Source: Emydura subglobosa
Taxonomy: Eukaryota > Chordata > Testudines > Chelidae
DNA: 64,000 nt
Direction of reading: 5' to 3'
Assembly (NCBI GenBank): GCA_007922225.1
Contig: ML679961.1
Location: forward strand, 2,896,960-2,960,959
Each line of letters starts with the position of its first letter. Position 1 is the stretch's first letter. Shown piece by piece: positions 33,940 through 45,124 of the stretch. Both the position numbers and the translations under genes were made by a program. The notes beneath the pieces were generated by a model. It ran no database searches. It was not told the DNA's origin and worked only from the letters and a program-made list of their open reading frames with translations.

Positions 33940-36283
33940 GACCCTGCGCCCTTCTCCCAGGACCTGCACGGGGCAGCCAGACCTGCCTGCCCACAACACC
34001 GCATCCCTGAGGGACAGTAAACTGAGGGCATTGGTACCAGCCTCTCACAACCCCAACGGGCACAAGGGAGAGAGTGTAGCTCTCACGTACCCAGATGTAT
34101 CCAAAACAACAGAGACATCAACGTGCTACCAAAACTGATTGCCAGTGCAAAATGAGAGCAGACTGAAACTCCTTGAAGGGGATGGGCTTAATACTGTCCC
34201 TGGGGAAAAAAGACCCTTTACCTGGGATGTGAAAAAGCCCAAGACACTCTACTAAGCAACTAAAGGAGGTTTGAGGGACTTCCAGCTGACAACACTATCA
34301 TCCTCATCTCAGTGACTCAGTCTGGCTTGATCAGACTAACAGAACTGGAACCATAATCGGGCAAAAATCAAAGAGCCCCAGAACCTTCCCCATTATTTAG
34401 TCAACGTGACTGAAACCAAATACAAAAGATCAACAGCTGAACCCAGACCAGGTGAGATGTGGGAGATAGCAAGCAATCCTCTGTCCCTTCATTCTCTTCT
34501 TGCATTTAAAATTGAGGCTGCTGATTCCTTTCCCTAATCTCCCTTTGGAAAGGAAGCTGTGCTCCAGCTCAGTGCTGGGAAATGGTGACACTGAAGTGGC
34601 AGAAGAGTTGAAATCAGAACATTGTACATTTTAACGCCCAGCAATAATCACAGTTTAAACGTATTCTGAGTGGTGTGGGTTAAACTTTGCAATGGGTGAG
34701 GTGCTGAAAAAGAGACAGTTTGAGGATAGAAGTGTGTATCGGGTATCTGTGGGCAAAAACAGAGTGGTTGGCCTACCTAGTCAATGGGAATCAGATCCCT
34801 TGTTTTGGTTACAGACTGGCAAGCTTTTCCATGTGACCAAAGTGCGTCATTATGTTTGAGACGTGACTATGCCTCCAAAGTGAATTGTGTATTCTGTGTT
34901 GTGTTCACTTTCCCGTCCTCTTGCCCATAAATACTCCCTAGAAGAACCTTTTGGGATTAGGGAAAACCACAGCAGCCTGTCTGCACATCACCCTGCAGGC
35001 AGGCAGTGAAGGAAGCTGCAAAGCAGACGCACGGCCCAGGCATTTTAATGACCAAGGTCATTTCACCCTTTTACAGGTCCTGGTTTCACCAGTGTAGCCA
35101 AGGCCTTAGAGTCCTAGAGGGCTCCAGTGAGACAGGTACATTCTTGGGAATATACCCGAGAGTGTGATCGTCTTGCTATGGGAAAATCAAAGGGATATTT
35201 TGTAGTGAATTGGGACAGAGAATAATCCACAAAATGATGCACAACTAGAGATGAGCAAACTATCTGGAGAGTGTGATTTCAATAAAGTGTTTTGCATTTT
35301 CCATCTGTCTGTGAATCGTCTCTCAATAGACTTTGGTTTTTATACATTTGATGGAAATTTGCAATTGCTGAGTAAATATTTGCAAACATGTTCCAGCCTA
35401 TGGGTTGTTCACTGGTCCTGGCACATGACTGGGCACCAAAGCCACATGGTATAGGTTTGGCATCCTGATGGGACCATTGAGATGGCTTTAAAGAGAAAAA
35501 AGGGAATCAAATTGCAAGGCCTCCTTGAGAACACCCCCCCATGGAAACCGCCACGCATGCACTTCTGCACAAATATTTGACCTTCCCTGAACATCTGTGT
35601 GACAAAAGAGCCACTTTTGAATGTTAGAAACAAAGCCGGACGCTCTCTAGGGCTATCAAAGCTCAACTGCATTTTTTAACCAGCCCATTCTAGCAGCATT
35701 TACCCAGCTCTTTATGCATTGTAAGACTGACTCAGATGAACCATGGAGATGATGAATTCATGGAGCTTTCTAAGCTTCTAGTAAACTTTCTAACTAAACG
35801 TTCTACTAAACTTCCTAAACTTCCTAATCCACTTTCATCAACGGGGACAGCGAGTTATATTTCCAGTTGTTACGGAAATGCTTCAGGGACAAATCTGTAA
35901 CACTCTGGCATTTGATAGTCTTCTAGGCCTGCTTACGCAGATCTTGAGAGTACTTCCAAACACGCCCCTTAGGGGCCAAGAGAGAGACAGAACCAGGCTG
36001 ATTCCAACAGCAAAAACAGGTATTGTGAAATGCAAAAGGAAAATGCATCCATGAGGCAGGGACACGTGTGCCACGGATCGGTGTGTGAAGAACACACGTG
36101 TAGATTTTCACACCACAAGAGCACTCTCATTCAGCCATGGGCAAGAGAGCGCAAAGGGCCCAGTCCCACCATGAACTAACTCCCTGTGGGCAGCCCCAGT
36201 GGGGCATGCAGAAGGGTTTTTCTGTGTAGACCTGATTGCAGGACTGGGGCCAGAATCAGCAAATCCAAATAAAACAGAGGGAA
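33940..36283. other. Unique non-coding sequence
   Basis: At 35763-35828 a short degenerate direct repeat is built from AACTTTCTAACT, TACTAAACTTCC and TAAACTTCCTAA units. Nothing else recognised. Confidence 0.45.
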
Positions 36284-36422
36284 ACTTCTCAAAAGCACCT
36301 ATGTGATTTAGGCACCTAAATCCCATTTTCAAAAGTGACATGGGCACCAAGGAGCCCAAGTCCCACTGAAAGTCAGTCAGATCCAGGTTCCCAACTCACT
36401 TAGGTGCTCTTGAAATTTTACC
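36284..36422. repeat. Palindromic MITE, clearest copy
   Basis: The left arm TCTCAAAAGCACCTATGTGA is mirrored by the complement of the right arm (TTTCAAGAGCACCTAAGTGA), about 16 matches in 20. The centre holds CCTAAATCCCATTTTC. About 139 bp and non-coding. The best example of the family at 4.5, 14.3 and 26.8 kb. Confidence 0.7.
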
Positions 36423-39400
36423 CTATGGCAGGGATTTTAAACCAGGACTTTGAAAATGCCCTGGGTGGTCATGAGCAGGGTCCGGGGTCATGCAACCACC
36501 CTCCCTTTCTGTATGTTCGAGAAGCAGGAGCGTGAGGAGTCAAGGATGGTGGTGGCGGGGGGGTGTCTTCAAAAGTGTCTGTTGCAAGAGGGGAGGCCTG
36601 GTATGGAAACAGCTGAGAACTGCTGGGCTAAGCAAACGTGAATTCTCACAAACACACACACACACCCCACTACAACCTTCAAATCCATCATTTTGGCTGT
36701 ACTGAAAACACATTCCTGGTTAGCTCTGCCGTCCCCCATGGCAGGAATCTACAGAGTCACCTGACATTTGAAAACCTATTAGGTTTATTGGACCAGTGCT
36801 GCTTTTGTCGGTGAGCTGTGTCAGCTGGTTCTCCTTTCAGCCATTCAAATAGACATACGAAGAAGCTACCGTTAACGCCGCCCTTAACTGTGGGATCTGG
36901 GGGGAGCTTTGACATTACAGCAGGAGTCCTATGGCCTAGGGCAGCGTGTGTACGGGGACGGACTCTGCAACTGTTGAAGGAACAGAAATCTAGAAGATTA
37001 GGAGCCTTGCCTCTTGTGCGAAACTGCCAAGCATCTCCGACAAGTGGGGTAATAGGGTAGCTTGCCCCTTTTAGGGGCTAAATGCCTGAGGCAAGTTGTA
37101 GGCACTCCTGAGCAGGGCTAAGGTAATTCCCCTGTAAGACCAGCAGGAATCTGGAGGGGGATGCTCCAGGAGGGACAAGTGAAGGAAGCTGTGGCAGAGA
37201 CTGCAGAAGAGCTGCAAGGAGCAGAAGACCCTTGCAGGAGACCCTTTGCCAAGGACCAGGGCTTGGGCCAAGCAGCCGAAGTCAGAGAGCTGAAGGCCAG
37301 AGGGAGCAGATGCAGGGGGAGAAGAGAAACCCCAGGCCTGAGTTTTGTTCTATGTCAATCTATTAGATTCTGGAGATGGAGGCGGGACCAAAAAGCTCAT
37401 TAAAGAAGCCTCTTGAAGAGGGAAACTAAGCCCCGTTGCCTGCAGAGCATCTTCACGCCATGAGCAGGATCTCAGGCTGCACACGGGCGAAATCTCTTGG
37501 GTCTTTAGAAATCAGAGAGGCTGGGGCTTGGGGTCGGTTTGAACAGCTCTCGGAGGGCCCGAGCCAAAGGCCACTGAAGTCCTTCGAACTCCTGCCAGTT
37601 ATTCTAGCGGGCCAGGTCCTAGAGGGGGAGTCTCAGCACTACTCTGTTTCGCGCTCCCTGGCTGGTATGGTGCTCAGGATACCCAGTTCAAAGGTGTTGA
37701 GTGAAGGACTTGGCAGCCCACGCCTTCACCCCACGTTCCATCTCCCAAGGCTGCTCCCTGAGTGCTGGGGGTGCACATCCCTCCTCGGTGGGGAGATCGT
37801 ACGTGCATTGAAAAAAGCCAAAGTGCAGGGCCTGGAAAAATTGTCTTAAGTGTCCATTTATCACAAGCCTCCATCTGCAGGGACCCTGGAAGCCGCGTTC
37901 TGTCCTGCTTGTGGAAGAGATGTCAAGCAGCAGACAAAGAGGAGTCAGGATGATTTGAATGTCTGCCCAACACGCCGGGTTCAGCTCCACAAGGCGCTAG
38001 AAGATGAGCTCAGGTGGGTGCACTAGAGCCTCGTGCAGAGCAGCGTAGGGGCAGTTTTGTTAATTTACTGCTCTCGCTTGTCTCTACAGCCCCGTGTCCC
38101 ACGAATGCACACGCAGCACAACCCACATGGCATTGTCAGGGGACATTTTATTGCCATTATTTCCTGCTTTTTATAACATACTAGAGAAAATGTAGCAAAG
38201 TAACGTAGAAGCTAAAACATGGACCGCGTAGAGCGATGCCGCGGCATGGGGGGGTAACGGTGGGTGTGCAACAGGGCGCTCCAGCGCGGCGGAGTGCTTT
38301 GGATCGATTCCGGTGTAAAATGGCTACGAGTCAGGGTGGGGGTGGAGGGCCCCATTTGCGCCGTATCCTTTCCTCCCTGTCAGCATGTGTCCTCACCTCA
38401 ACGGTGCCCCCTCGTGCCTGGACATGGCGTGGTGGGGGACTATGTCTCTCATGCACACCCCCACTGCCCTCCCTGCCCCCCACATCCCAGTGACTACAGC
38501 TCAGGCCTCACCATGGCCACCCCTTCCCGAGGCCTTCTCCCAAGCCAATAATTCATCTGCCCTTTGAGGGCTCCACGGTCGCTCCCTGGCTGGTCCTGTC
38601 TCAGGCCTTCCCCTGCAGGAGCCTCACCTGTTCCTGTGGAGCTCTGACTCCACGGGCGATGGCATTAAATCCCATTCCAGGGCGTTGCTCCGCCAGAGAC
38701 CTGTGTCTCCCCATCCGCCCAAGTGAGCGCCTCCGTCTACGTATAAGGCTGTGCTCTGCCTCCTCGGGCCAGGAGGCGACGAGGCAGGGACAATCCCGGA
38801 GCGAGGCATGACGACTCGGGGTTCTTTCCCTGGCCTTGCCAGCGGTGGGGTTCACACTCCGCCTCTGCGTGTTCAGATGTCGGAGTAACCGTTAACCAAG
38901 GCACGTTCTCAGCCCCGTGAGGAGATCCGTGTCCCTAGGGCTGCCAAGTTTGGTTGGACGTGGCCCGGGAGGTTTCAGCATGTGACCGTCTTTAATTGAA
39001 GAGCCAGCTTTCATTTATGGAGACTGCAAGACAATCCTGGAAGGGCGGCAGCCCTGCATGCCACGGGCCGACATGCCAGGCACTGGCTGTGGGGCACAAG
39101 AGACCGGGGGCACCCCCTCCTTTCAAATCGGGGGAGCTTGTCTGGGGCACAGCGATACGCCGTCTCCTTCGTGCCTGTAACGGTGACAAGGCACCTGCTG
39201 GGGCCAGGCCTGCGTGGGCCAGGGGACTGGCAGCCTGTGGGAAAGGCTGTTGTCTGCCTCCCACTGTGGACGACAGCACAATCTGAACTCTGCTCCCTGC
39301 AGACTCGGTGCTGGGGGAATGATGTAAGTCACCCCTCTCCCCCCCACCACCTGTCCCCATCCAACGTGGATCTGCCTGATCTCCAGCACCGCTGTCCTCA

Positions 39401-40374
39401 AGAGTCCAGGCCCATGGACGCCCAGGAAGGCGCACCAGAGCTCTGCCTGACCCCACGTCCCTCTGGCAGAGGGGAGACGCATGCGCAGACAGTCCTCTCC
39501 CAGCATGGACTAGGGGCAAACCTTCTGCAGCTTACACAGTACCAGAGCTTGGGCCCCACGCAGACCCTCCATGTCATACCCCCCAAGTCAGACATGCACG
39601 CAGGGCATAGCCAAGCAGATGCTTCAAGACACCCCAGAAACAGAACCGCATTCCTCTTGTGAGTGGAGAACCAAGTGCTCCTTCTCCACTCCTGTCTGCA
39701 GCGGCACCAAAGAAGGGATGTTGGATGGAGCATCTTCAAGAGAGGGTGTCTGTACCAGACAGGGAACGTGGGTTTTATGGGCAGAAACTGTTAACCTGCT
39801 GTCCTCTTGTGATTTTCAGATTCTCCCCCTTGAGAGGGTTTTAGCTCCATATGCAAAGTGATGTTGGCATTTTCTAGAGGTCTCCTTCAAGCATCAGAAA
39901 GCTGTCTGTCCTTCCTCGGGCACATCTGGCAGGTGCCTGCATTGCTCTTAAATAAGCTAGACACAGCAGTACAGCCACGTGCTACCAGAGCAAAAAAAAA
40001 AAAATGAAATCCACAGCCAGCTGAGTTTATCCTCCTGACTTTAGGAGAGAAGTGTGTGCACATCTGACTTCTCGACCTGAACAAGCATTCGCCTGTTTCC
40101 ATGTTGTATGTGCATGTACCATACAACGGTGAATTCGTCTTTCTGTTATTGTTAATCGACAGCTGTTGACCCCTGTTAAGGTGAACATCAGTGTCCGTTG
40201 ATCAGAGAGGGAGACACTGATTGAGGTAATACTCAAGTCGTTATTTTCCTCAAATGGCAAATCCTGATGCTCACAGAAAATAAGGCCCTGATCTTACAGT
40301 GGAATCAACAAGAATCTGCCTGCATGGACCGAACCTTAAGGCTATACAGGTATTGCCTGTTGATACCTCGCTGT
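36423..40374. other. Unassigned sequence, partly GC-rich
   Basis: Contains a short CA run at 36651-36664 and a run of 13 A near 39991. 37050-37340 is purine-rich, resembling Gypsy-like leader sequence. 38220-39520 is GC-rich with many overlapping frames on both strands, but its CpG count is modest and no domain is visible. I support no gene here. Confidence 0.35.
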
Positions 40375-40538
40375 TTTTATCGGCTGATTTCAAAACATTT
40401 TACATGGGAGGACAGGATCATTATCCCCATTTACTGGTGAGGAAACCGAGGCAGAGAGCAGGGAAGTGCTTTTCCAAGGTCGCCCAGCAGGCCAGATCCA
40501 GAGATGGCCCAGGTCTGAGTACCACAAGGCCACACTGA
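40375..40538 (+). repeat. MIR SINE, central and 3' core
   Basis: ATCATTATCCCCATTTACTGG, GAGGAAACCGAGGCAGAGAG, then CAAGGTCGCCCAGCAGGCCA follow the MIR core in order. The tRNA-like head and the tail are missing. One of the better preserved MIR segments in the window. Confidence 0.8.
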
Positions 40539-40555
40539 GTATGGCTTCAAAAATA

Positions 40556-40571
40556 TCTGGAGATCTCCAGA
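40556..40571. repeat. Perfect 16-bp palindrome
   Basis: TCTGGAGATCTCCAGA equals its own reverse complement, immediately downstream of the MIR. It may be chance or a dyad binding site. Confidence 0.6.
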
Positions 40572-41797
40572 AAATCCTCCTTTGAAACTACAATACTGAA
40601 GAACCTAGAAACAAATGTCGTTAGGCCTCTATTCTCCCAGGCCTTTCACTGGGATAGGAGAAGGCATGTGTGGGCAGGGAAGAATTTGTTTTTGAGGGGG
40701 AGGAGAAGTTTTTTGGACTTTGGAAAGACTAGTTTTTAGTGTATTGTTTTATCCTCCCCCTGTGCTTGGAGCACCAGCAGGCACATTGCTATTGGTAAAT
40801 CAGAAGAAATATAAAATAAGTCTCTACCCATCACCCTGCATTTCTCTCATGTGTCGAACATATCCAGTAAGCATTAATGTCCAATATGTTATCTCTGCTG
40901 TGAATCGCATCCCCTGCTTTGATACGGCGGGAGCGCACAGGAACATTATTTTTTAAAGACATGAATATGCCACTTCTCGCTTTGCCTTTTTATGAAAATA
41001 AAAAAGGAAATCAGCAGCTGTTTAATTCTCCTGAGTTCGTTTTGTTAAACTATTTCTTTTGAATTTTTTACTGAGCTCATATTACGCCCTCCCACAGAAC
41101 CCTTTATTTCCAGCCGCGAATGGTAAATGTGCAAGAATCAGTCGTACCGTAGTAAAAATCAGAAATAAAGAACTTCTTAGTGGAACTTACAAAGGAACAT
41201 TTTAGTACTTGTATCACAAACACATTCTACATCAGCAATGAACATCTGCCACTCCTGGTTCCCTGCTTTTTTTTAAAGCCATTTGAGACGGCCACATGGG
41301 ATGAGCTACAGCAGAGGTAAAACTCAGTGAGGAAAACTGTCACCCTTCCACCCATACCGGGCCAAGCTAAGGAGAAATGGGCAAGAAATCGTGCTGCTTG
41401 TGAAATTGAATCATGAGCGGGCAGCAGGGGGCTAATATTTCAGGAATGCGTCTGATTGCATGGTACTCAGACTTTGTACAGTACCTGTTGTCTGCTAGTC
41501 ACATGGCGCTTCTCTGTGGAGGAGTTAAAATCAGTGGTTTTGTGATTTGTGGGGTTTTTTATGGCAAATGAAAACCTTGTAATTCCTTTTAACTCATAAT
41601 CCAACCCTCAGCCTCACACCAGATCTAGCCCACTGCCCCTCCAGGGAGGGTTTGACAAAAATCTATTCACTTACCATATTTTAGGCAGGTGGCAAGTTGT
41701 ATTTACCGCTACAGCTGAACTACACACAGCCAGTCGGCACCCAAACATCCTGCTAAGATGGTTATCCATCTTCCCCACCTCACGTCTTGTCTTTTAA
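40572..41797. other. Unique AT-rich non-coding sequence
   Basis: Stretches such as GAAAATAAAAAAGGAAATC near 40996. No repeats recognised. Confidence 0.45.
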
Positions 41798-41925
41798 GCT
41801 GTACCCTGTCTGGAGCAGTGCCTGTCATTGACTAAGTGTGTGTTCAATGTCTAATGCAATGGGGCCCTGGTGGAGGCCATTGGGCATTACTATAATTTAA
41901 ACGTGAATTATTAATCATAATGGTG
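41798..41925 (+). repeat. MIR/L2-type 3' tail
   Basis: Contains TACCCTGTCTGGAGCAGTGC, then TGTCTAATGCAATGGGGCCC and GGCATTACTATAATTTAAA. The same tail follows a SINE head at 57.2-57.5 kb. Confidence 0.65.
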
Positions 41926-42755
41926 ACGTGTACTTTTACTGTTTGGATAGCCCCGGAGAACACAACGCACTGTATAATGGATAAAGTGCCTTTGATGTCA
42001 GAAGCTGGAAGTAGGAAGGCAGTTCCCATTGTCTAAGGTTGGGGCATTGTGGGGACAATAGAGTGAAATAGACAGCGAAGAAGCTCACTAGCGTGCCTAG
42101 CAACTGACAAAGGAATTTGGTTGAATCGCACACAATACTCACACGGGCAGTGAGGAGGGTCTGGGGTGTTGCCAGACGGAGTGGAGTGGAGCTACGGTTT
42201 CCAGGCGTTGGTACCTCACCTCGGCTCTGTACTGAAAAAGCAGCCTCGTTATCCAACGTGCGCTCAGCTCCCACCAGCCAGAGCATGCATTAGGAATTCA
42301 GTTCCTGTCTAGGCTGGAAGACCTCACACGACTAGAGAGCTGGCGGTGCGATGCCATCCCACTGGCTCAGAGAGCAGACGTGAAGCGATTGGAAGAGGAG
42401 GGGACCCTGCTCAGATGGATGGTGCTAGCTGACATTCTGAGCAAGAGAAGAGTTTGTTAAAGATTCAAATGGCCTCATTCCTTCATTGAAGGCGGGTGAG
42501 CTCCAAGACGTTCCCGAGAGCCCCCGGAAGCCAGTCAGAAAAGAAATGACTTTCCCCATTGTTTTCAAAGCTAATAACAATGGACTAACATAGCGTTTGG
42601 GCCCACTTAGCCTGCCTGGAAGAGTAAAATAGGGCACAAGCCCAACTTTTTCAATACCCTTTGCAAGTTGCTGGGCATTCGGGTTTCTTTTCCCACCTTC
42701 ACCCGAAGCACCAGGGACAGCCACCACCAGCGGCGGGACAGAGATCCCTCTCCCA
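41926..42755. other. Unique non-coding sequence
   Basis: Short frames only. Nothing recognised. Confidence 0.45.
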
Positions 42756-43144
42756 GATGCCTGGCTTGTGAGCCTTGCTCACGCGCACAGGGTCTCACCG
42801 ATCACCAGCTTTGGGGTCAGGAAGGAGTTCTGCCCCAAGTCAGATGGGCAGGGACCTTGGCAGCGGTGGGGGGAGGAGGTGGGGGCAAAGGCAGTCGCCT
42901 TCATCTGCAGCGTGGGGCGTGGTTGCCTGCTGGGATCATCGGAGCCTGTCAATTCAGGGACCTCGGTGACCTCAGTCGCTCCTGTTCTGTGCCAGTGGCA
43001 CACAACAGTTCAATTTCCTTTGGACTAGAGTGACTGGGCTCAACACAAGGTGTCTGGGTGAAATGCCATGGCCTGTGTTATCCAGGAGGCCCAGACTCTA
43101 AGAGCTAATGGTCCCTCCGAGCCTTCAACTCTATGAATCCATGA
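42756..43144 (+). mobile_element. CR1 LINE 3' UTR fragment
   Basis: Aligns with the 3' UTR at 61.0-61.3 kb: GAGCCTTGCTCACGCGCACA against GAGTCTTGCCCACATGCTCA, GATCACCAGCTTTGGGGTCAGG against GATCACCATATTTGGGGTTGG, and a shared end CTATGAATC/CTATGAGTC. It is non-coding throughout and moderately diverged. Confidence 0.8.
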
Positions 43145-43172
43145 AAAGTTCTCTCCCTCTAGCAGCTTTAGC

Positions 43173-43241
43173 TATTAATATTTCTTCGTATTATGTCTGA
43201 GCTCAGAGCCCCATTGTGCGAGGCACTGTATAGACGCTAAA
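43173..43241 (-). repeat. MIR/L2-type tail fragment
   Basis: CCCCATTGTGCGAGGCACTG followed by TATAGACGCT is the complement of the tail block; AT-rich sequence lies at the left, as in the copy at 10.7 kb. Confidence 0.55.
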
Positions 43242-43248
43242 TACTAAC

Positions 43249-43397
43249 GGCCTGATTTTTAGTTACACGGAGGCCCCTTTGCATCACTCTGGCACTATAA
43301 AAAGACCTTAAACTGGGTGTATAGGTAATTTATGTCCAACCTGAGATCCCTTAATGATGCTAGCATGAGGTAAAGGGACTGCAGGATGAATCAGGCC
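43249..43397. repeat. Short inverted-repeat (MITE-like) element
   Basis: The ends are GGCCTGATT at the left and AATCAGGCC at the right, a perfect 9-bp inversion, with partial pairing further in (AGGCCCCTTT against AAAGGGACT). 149 bp, non-coding. No target duplication seen. Confidence 0.55.
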
Positions 43398-44276
43398 TTA
43401 AACTGCTATGCAAAGGTATTTCACACCCTTGTGTGGAATCACATGGATAGAATTTGCACTTGGAAGTCTCCTAAAATATGTTGAAACATGCCATTTAGTT
43501 TGTTACTTGCTCACTCTCTGATACTTTTTGCACAGATTATCTGCCTTCTGCAGACCCCCCCCCCCCCCAAACAAAAAAAAGCATGAGTACAAATGTCTAC
43601 ATTCTTCCAGAAAATAACCCCATTATTTCATAAACTTGATAAAAGATATTTTTGATCTGTATATCCACATAAAGGCTAACCCATTTTCAGGATTAAAGAG
43701 GAAGACAAAAATAACTGTAGCTTCCAGCTAGTAAAGGATGTATTATTCAGTTCATTAATCAAAATCTAGGTCACTTGTCAAACACACATAACCTGAAGAA
43801 GCAGCAAAATTAAAATTCTCTGAATAAGAGCGACTGTTCTTTTTTTAAGATTCAACATTAGCCTCCCAATGATTTCAGTGCAACGCCTGCTAATGCTACA
43901 AATGAGACGTCTTTTTCATGTGAGCATCACAGTAGCAATGGCCATTTCACCAACCTAGTACAGGATCCGAGAGACTCTCCCGTAGATTATTGTCTCTCCT
44001 TAAAAGCCTTAGACAGGCCATGGTGCACTGGACGTTGATTCAATTAAACTAATAAGTAAAAGGGTTTGTCACGCTGGCTGGATTGGAGGGGGAGGGGCAT
44101 TTAGTACATTGTTTGACATCAGTATGTCAGAATCATAGTAATTCATGCGAGATATGCCATGTCAGGTGCTGTTAGAAAGGCTGTAACGTGCTAAGTCAGG
44201 TGATGATGTTTCTGTTCATGTGTGATATGTGTAATAGAAATTACAGATATGGTTGATGTATCTGTATTTCAGATTG
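43398..44276. other. Unique AT-rich non-coding sequence
   Basis: A run of about 14 C followed by A-rich sequence lies at about 43555-43580. Nothing else recognised. Confidence 0.45.
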
Positions 44277-45124
44277 TGCTGTGTCTGGGCCACACCCCAG
44301 ACATGAGGGCTGCAGCACTAGCCTGCTTAATGGCCCATTGAGACATTCCCAGGTGCAAGTGGCCCCAGGGGAGAAGCCAGGGATACACCTGATGAGTCAC
44401 CAGGACTTGCCCATGTGACTCTGGACTCCATTTTCCACAAGCCGCATGGCCAGGGATGGAGGACATAAAAAGGCCGAGGTTTGGGATCCATCTTGTCTTC
44501 AGTCGGGTTCAGCTTCAGCCGCTCTGGATCAAGTCATCTGCAACTGAAGCTGTGAACAAAGGACTGAGACCAGCCAGGTACTGGCTGTGCACCAGAGGGA
44601 CTGTACAAGCCTGAAAACTCCACAGTTCTTCTAGAAACCGGATATATACATGTGGACTTTCAAATCAAGTGTATGTGTCTGATTGCTCTAATCCTTCAAC
44701 ATTTCTCTTATTGTTTGTTCCTTTCTTTTTATAATAAACCTTCAGTTTTAGTTACTAAAGGATTGGCTGGCAGCGTGGTATATGGAGTTAGATACAAACG
44801 TATATTGATCTGGTGCTGTGGCTGACCCATTGGGGTCAGAGGGAACCTTTTTGGTAAAGAGCATAGAGTTTAAATTACTGGTCTCTTTACTGGACCTAGT
44901 GGCTGATTTGGGATCCAGAGACTGAAATGCAATAAAGGGGGCTGTGTGTATTTGTGGACTGGCTTCTTGATACCCAGTGTGGGGATTCAGAAGTGCAGTT
45001 TGTGGCTGGTTGGGAAGTCTGACTTCAATGTCACCCACCAGCGCTGGGAGAATCTGCTCCCTTTTTACAGCCTGTCCTGACCTTGGCATTTTCAGGTGGC
45101 TACCCTAGGCACGGACGGGTTACA
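44277..45124 (+). mobile_element. Solo LTR, copy 2 of the family at 7.0 kb
   Basis: About 848 bp. Shares CTTAATGGCCCAT, GAGTCACCAGGAC, TCATCT(G/A)CAACTGAAGCTGTG, the AATAAA region (44733-44738) with TTAGTTACTAAAGGA, GGCTGGCAGCGTGGTAT and the ending CCTGACCTTGGCATTTTCA with copy 1. It starts near TGTGTCTGGGCC and ends at GGTTACA. The 5' third (U3) differs most between the copies, as is usual among LTR subfamilies. No internal region or clear target duplication. Confidence 0.72.
44464..44473 (+). promoter_or_regulatory. LTR TATA-like box (copy 2)
   Basis: CATAAAAAGG at the place aligned with TATAAAAGG of the 7-kb LTR, about 265 bp before AATAAA. Confidence 0.5.

Noticed and set aside
38220..38420. 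Possible CpG island / promoter
   Set aside because: CpG-containing words are locally frequent but the region is short and not consistently GC-rich. No transcript-like structure follows.
38992..39662. Pair of 174-175-codon frames on opposite strands
   Set aside because: They overlap each other almost fully and neither resembles a protein family. The region is GC-rich, which lowers stop-codon frequency.
7019..45124. The two similar LTRs as ends of one provirus
   Set aside because: The 36 kb between them contains many unrelated insertions and no retroviral genes, and the LTRs are strongly diverged.
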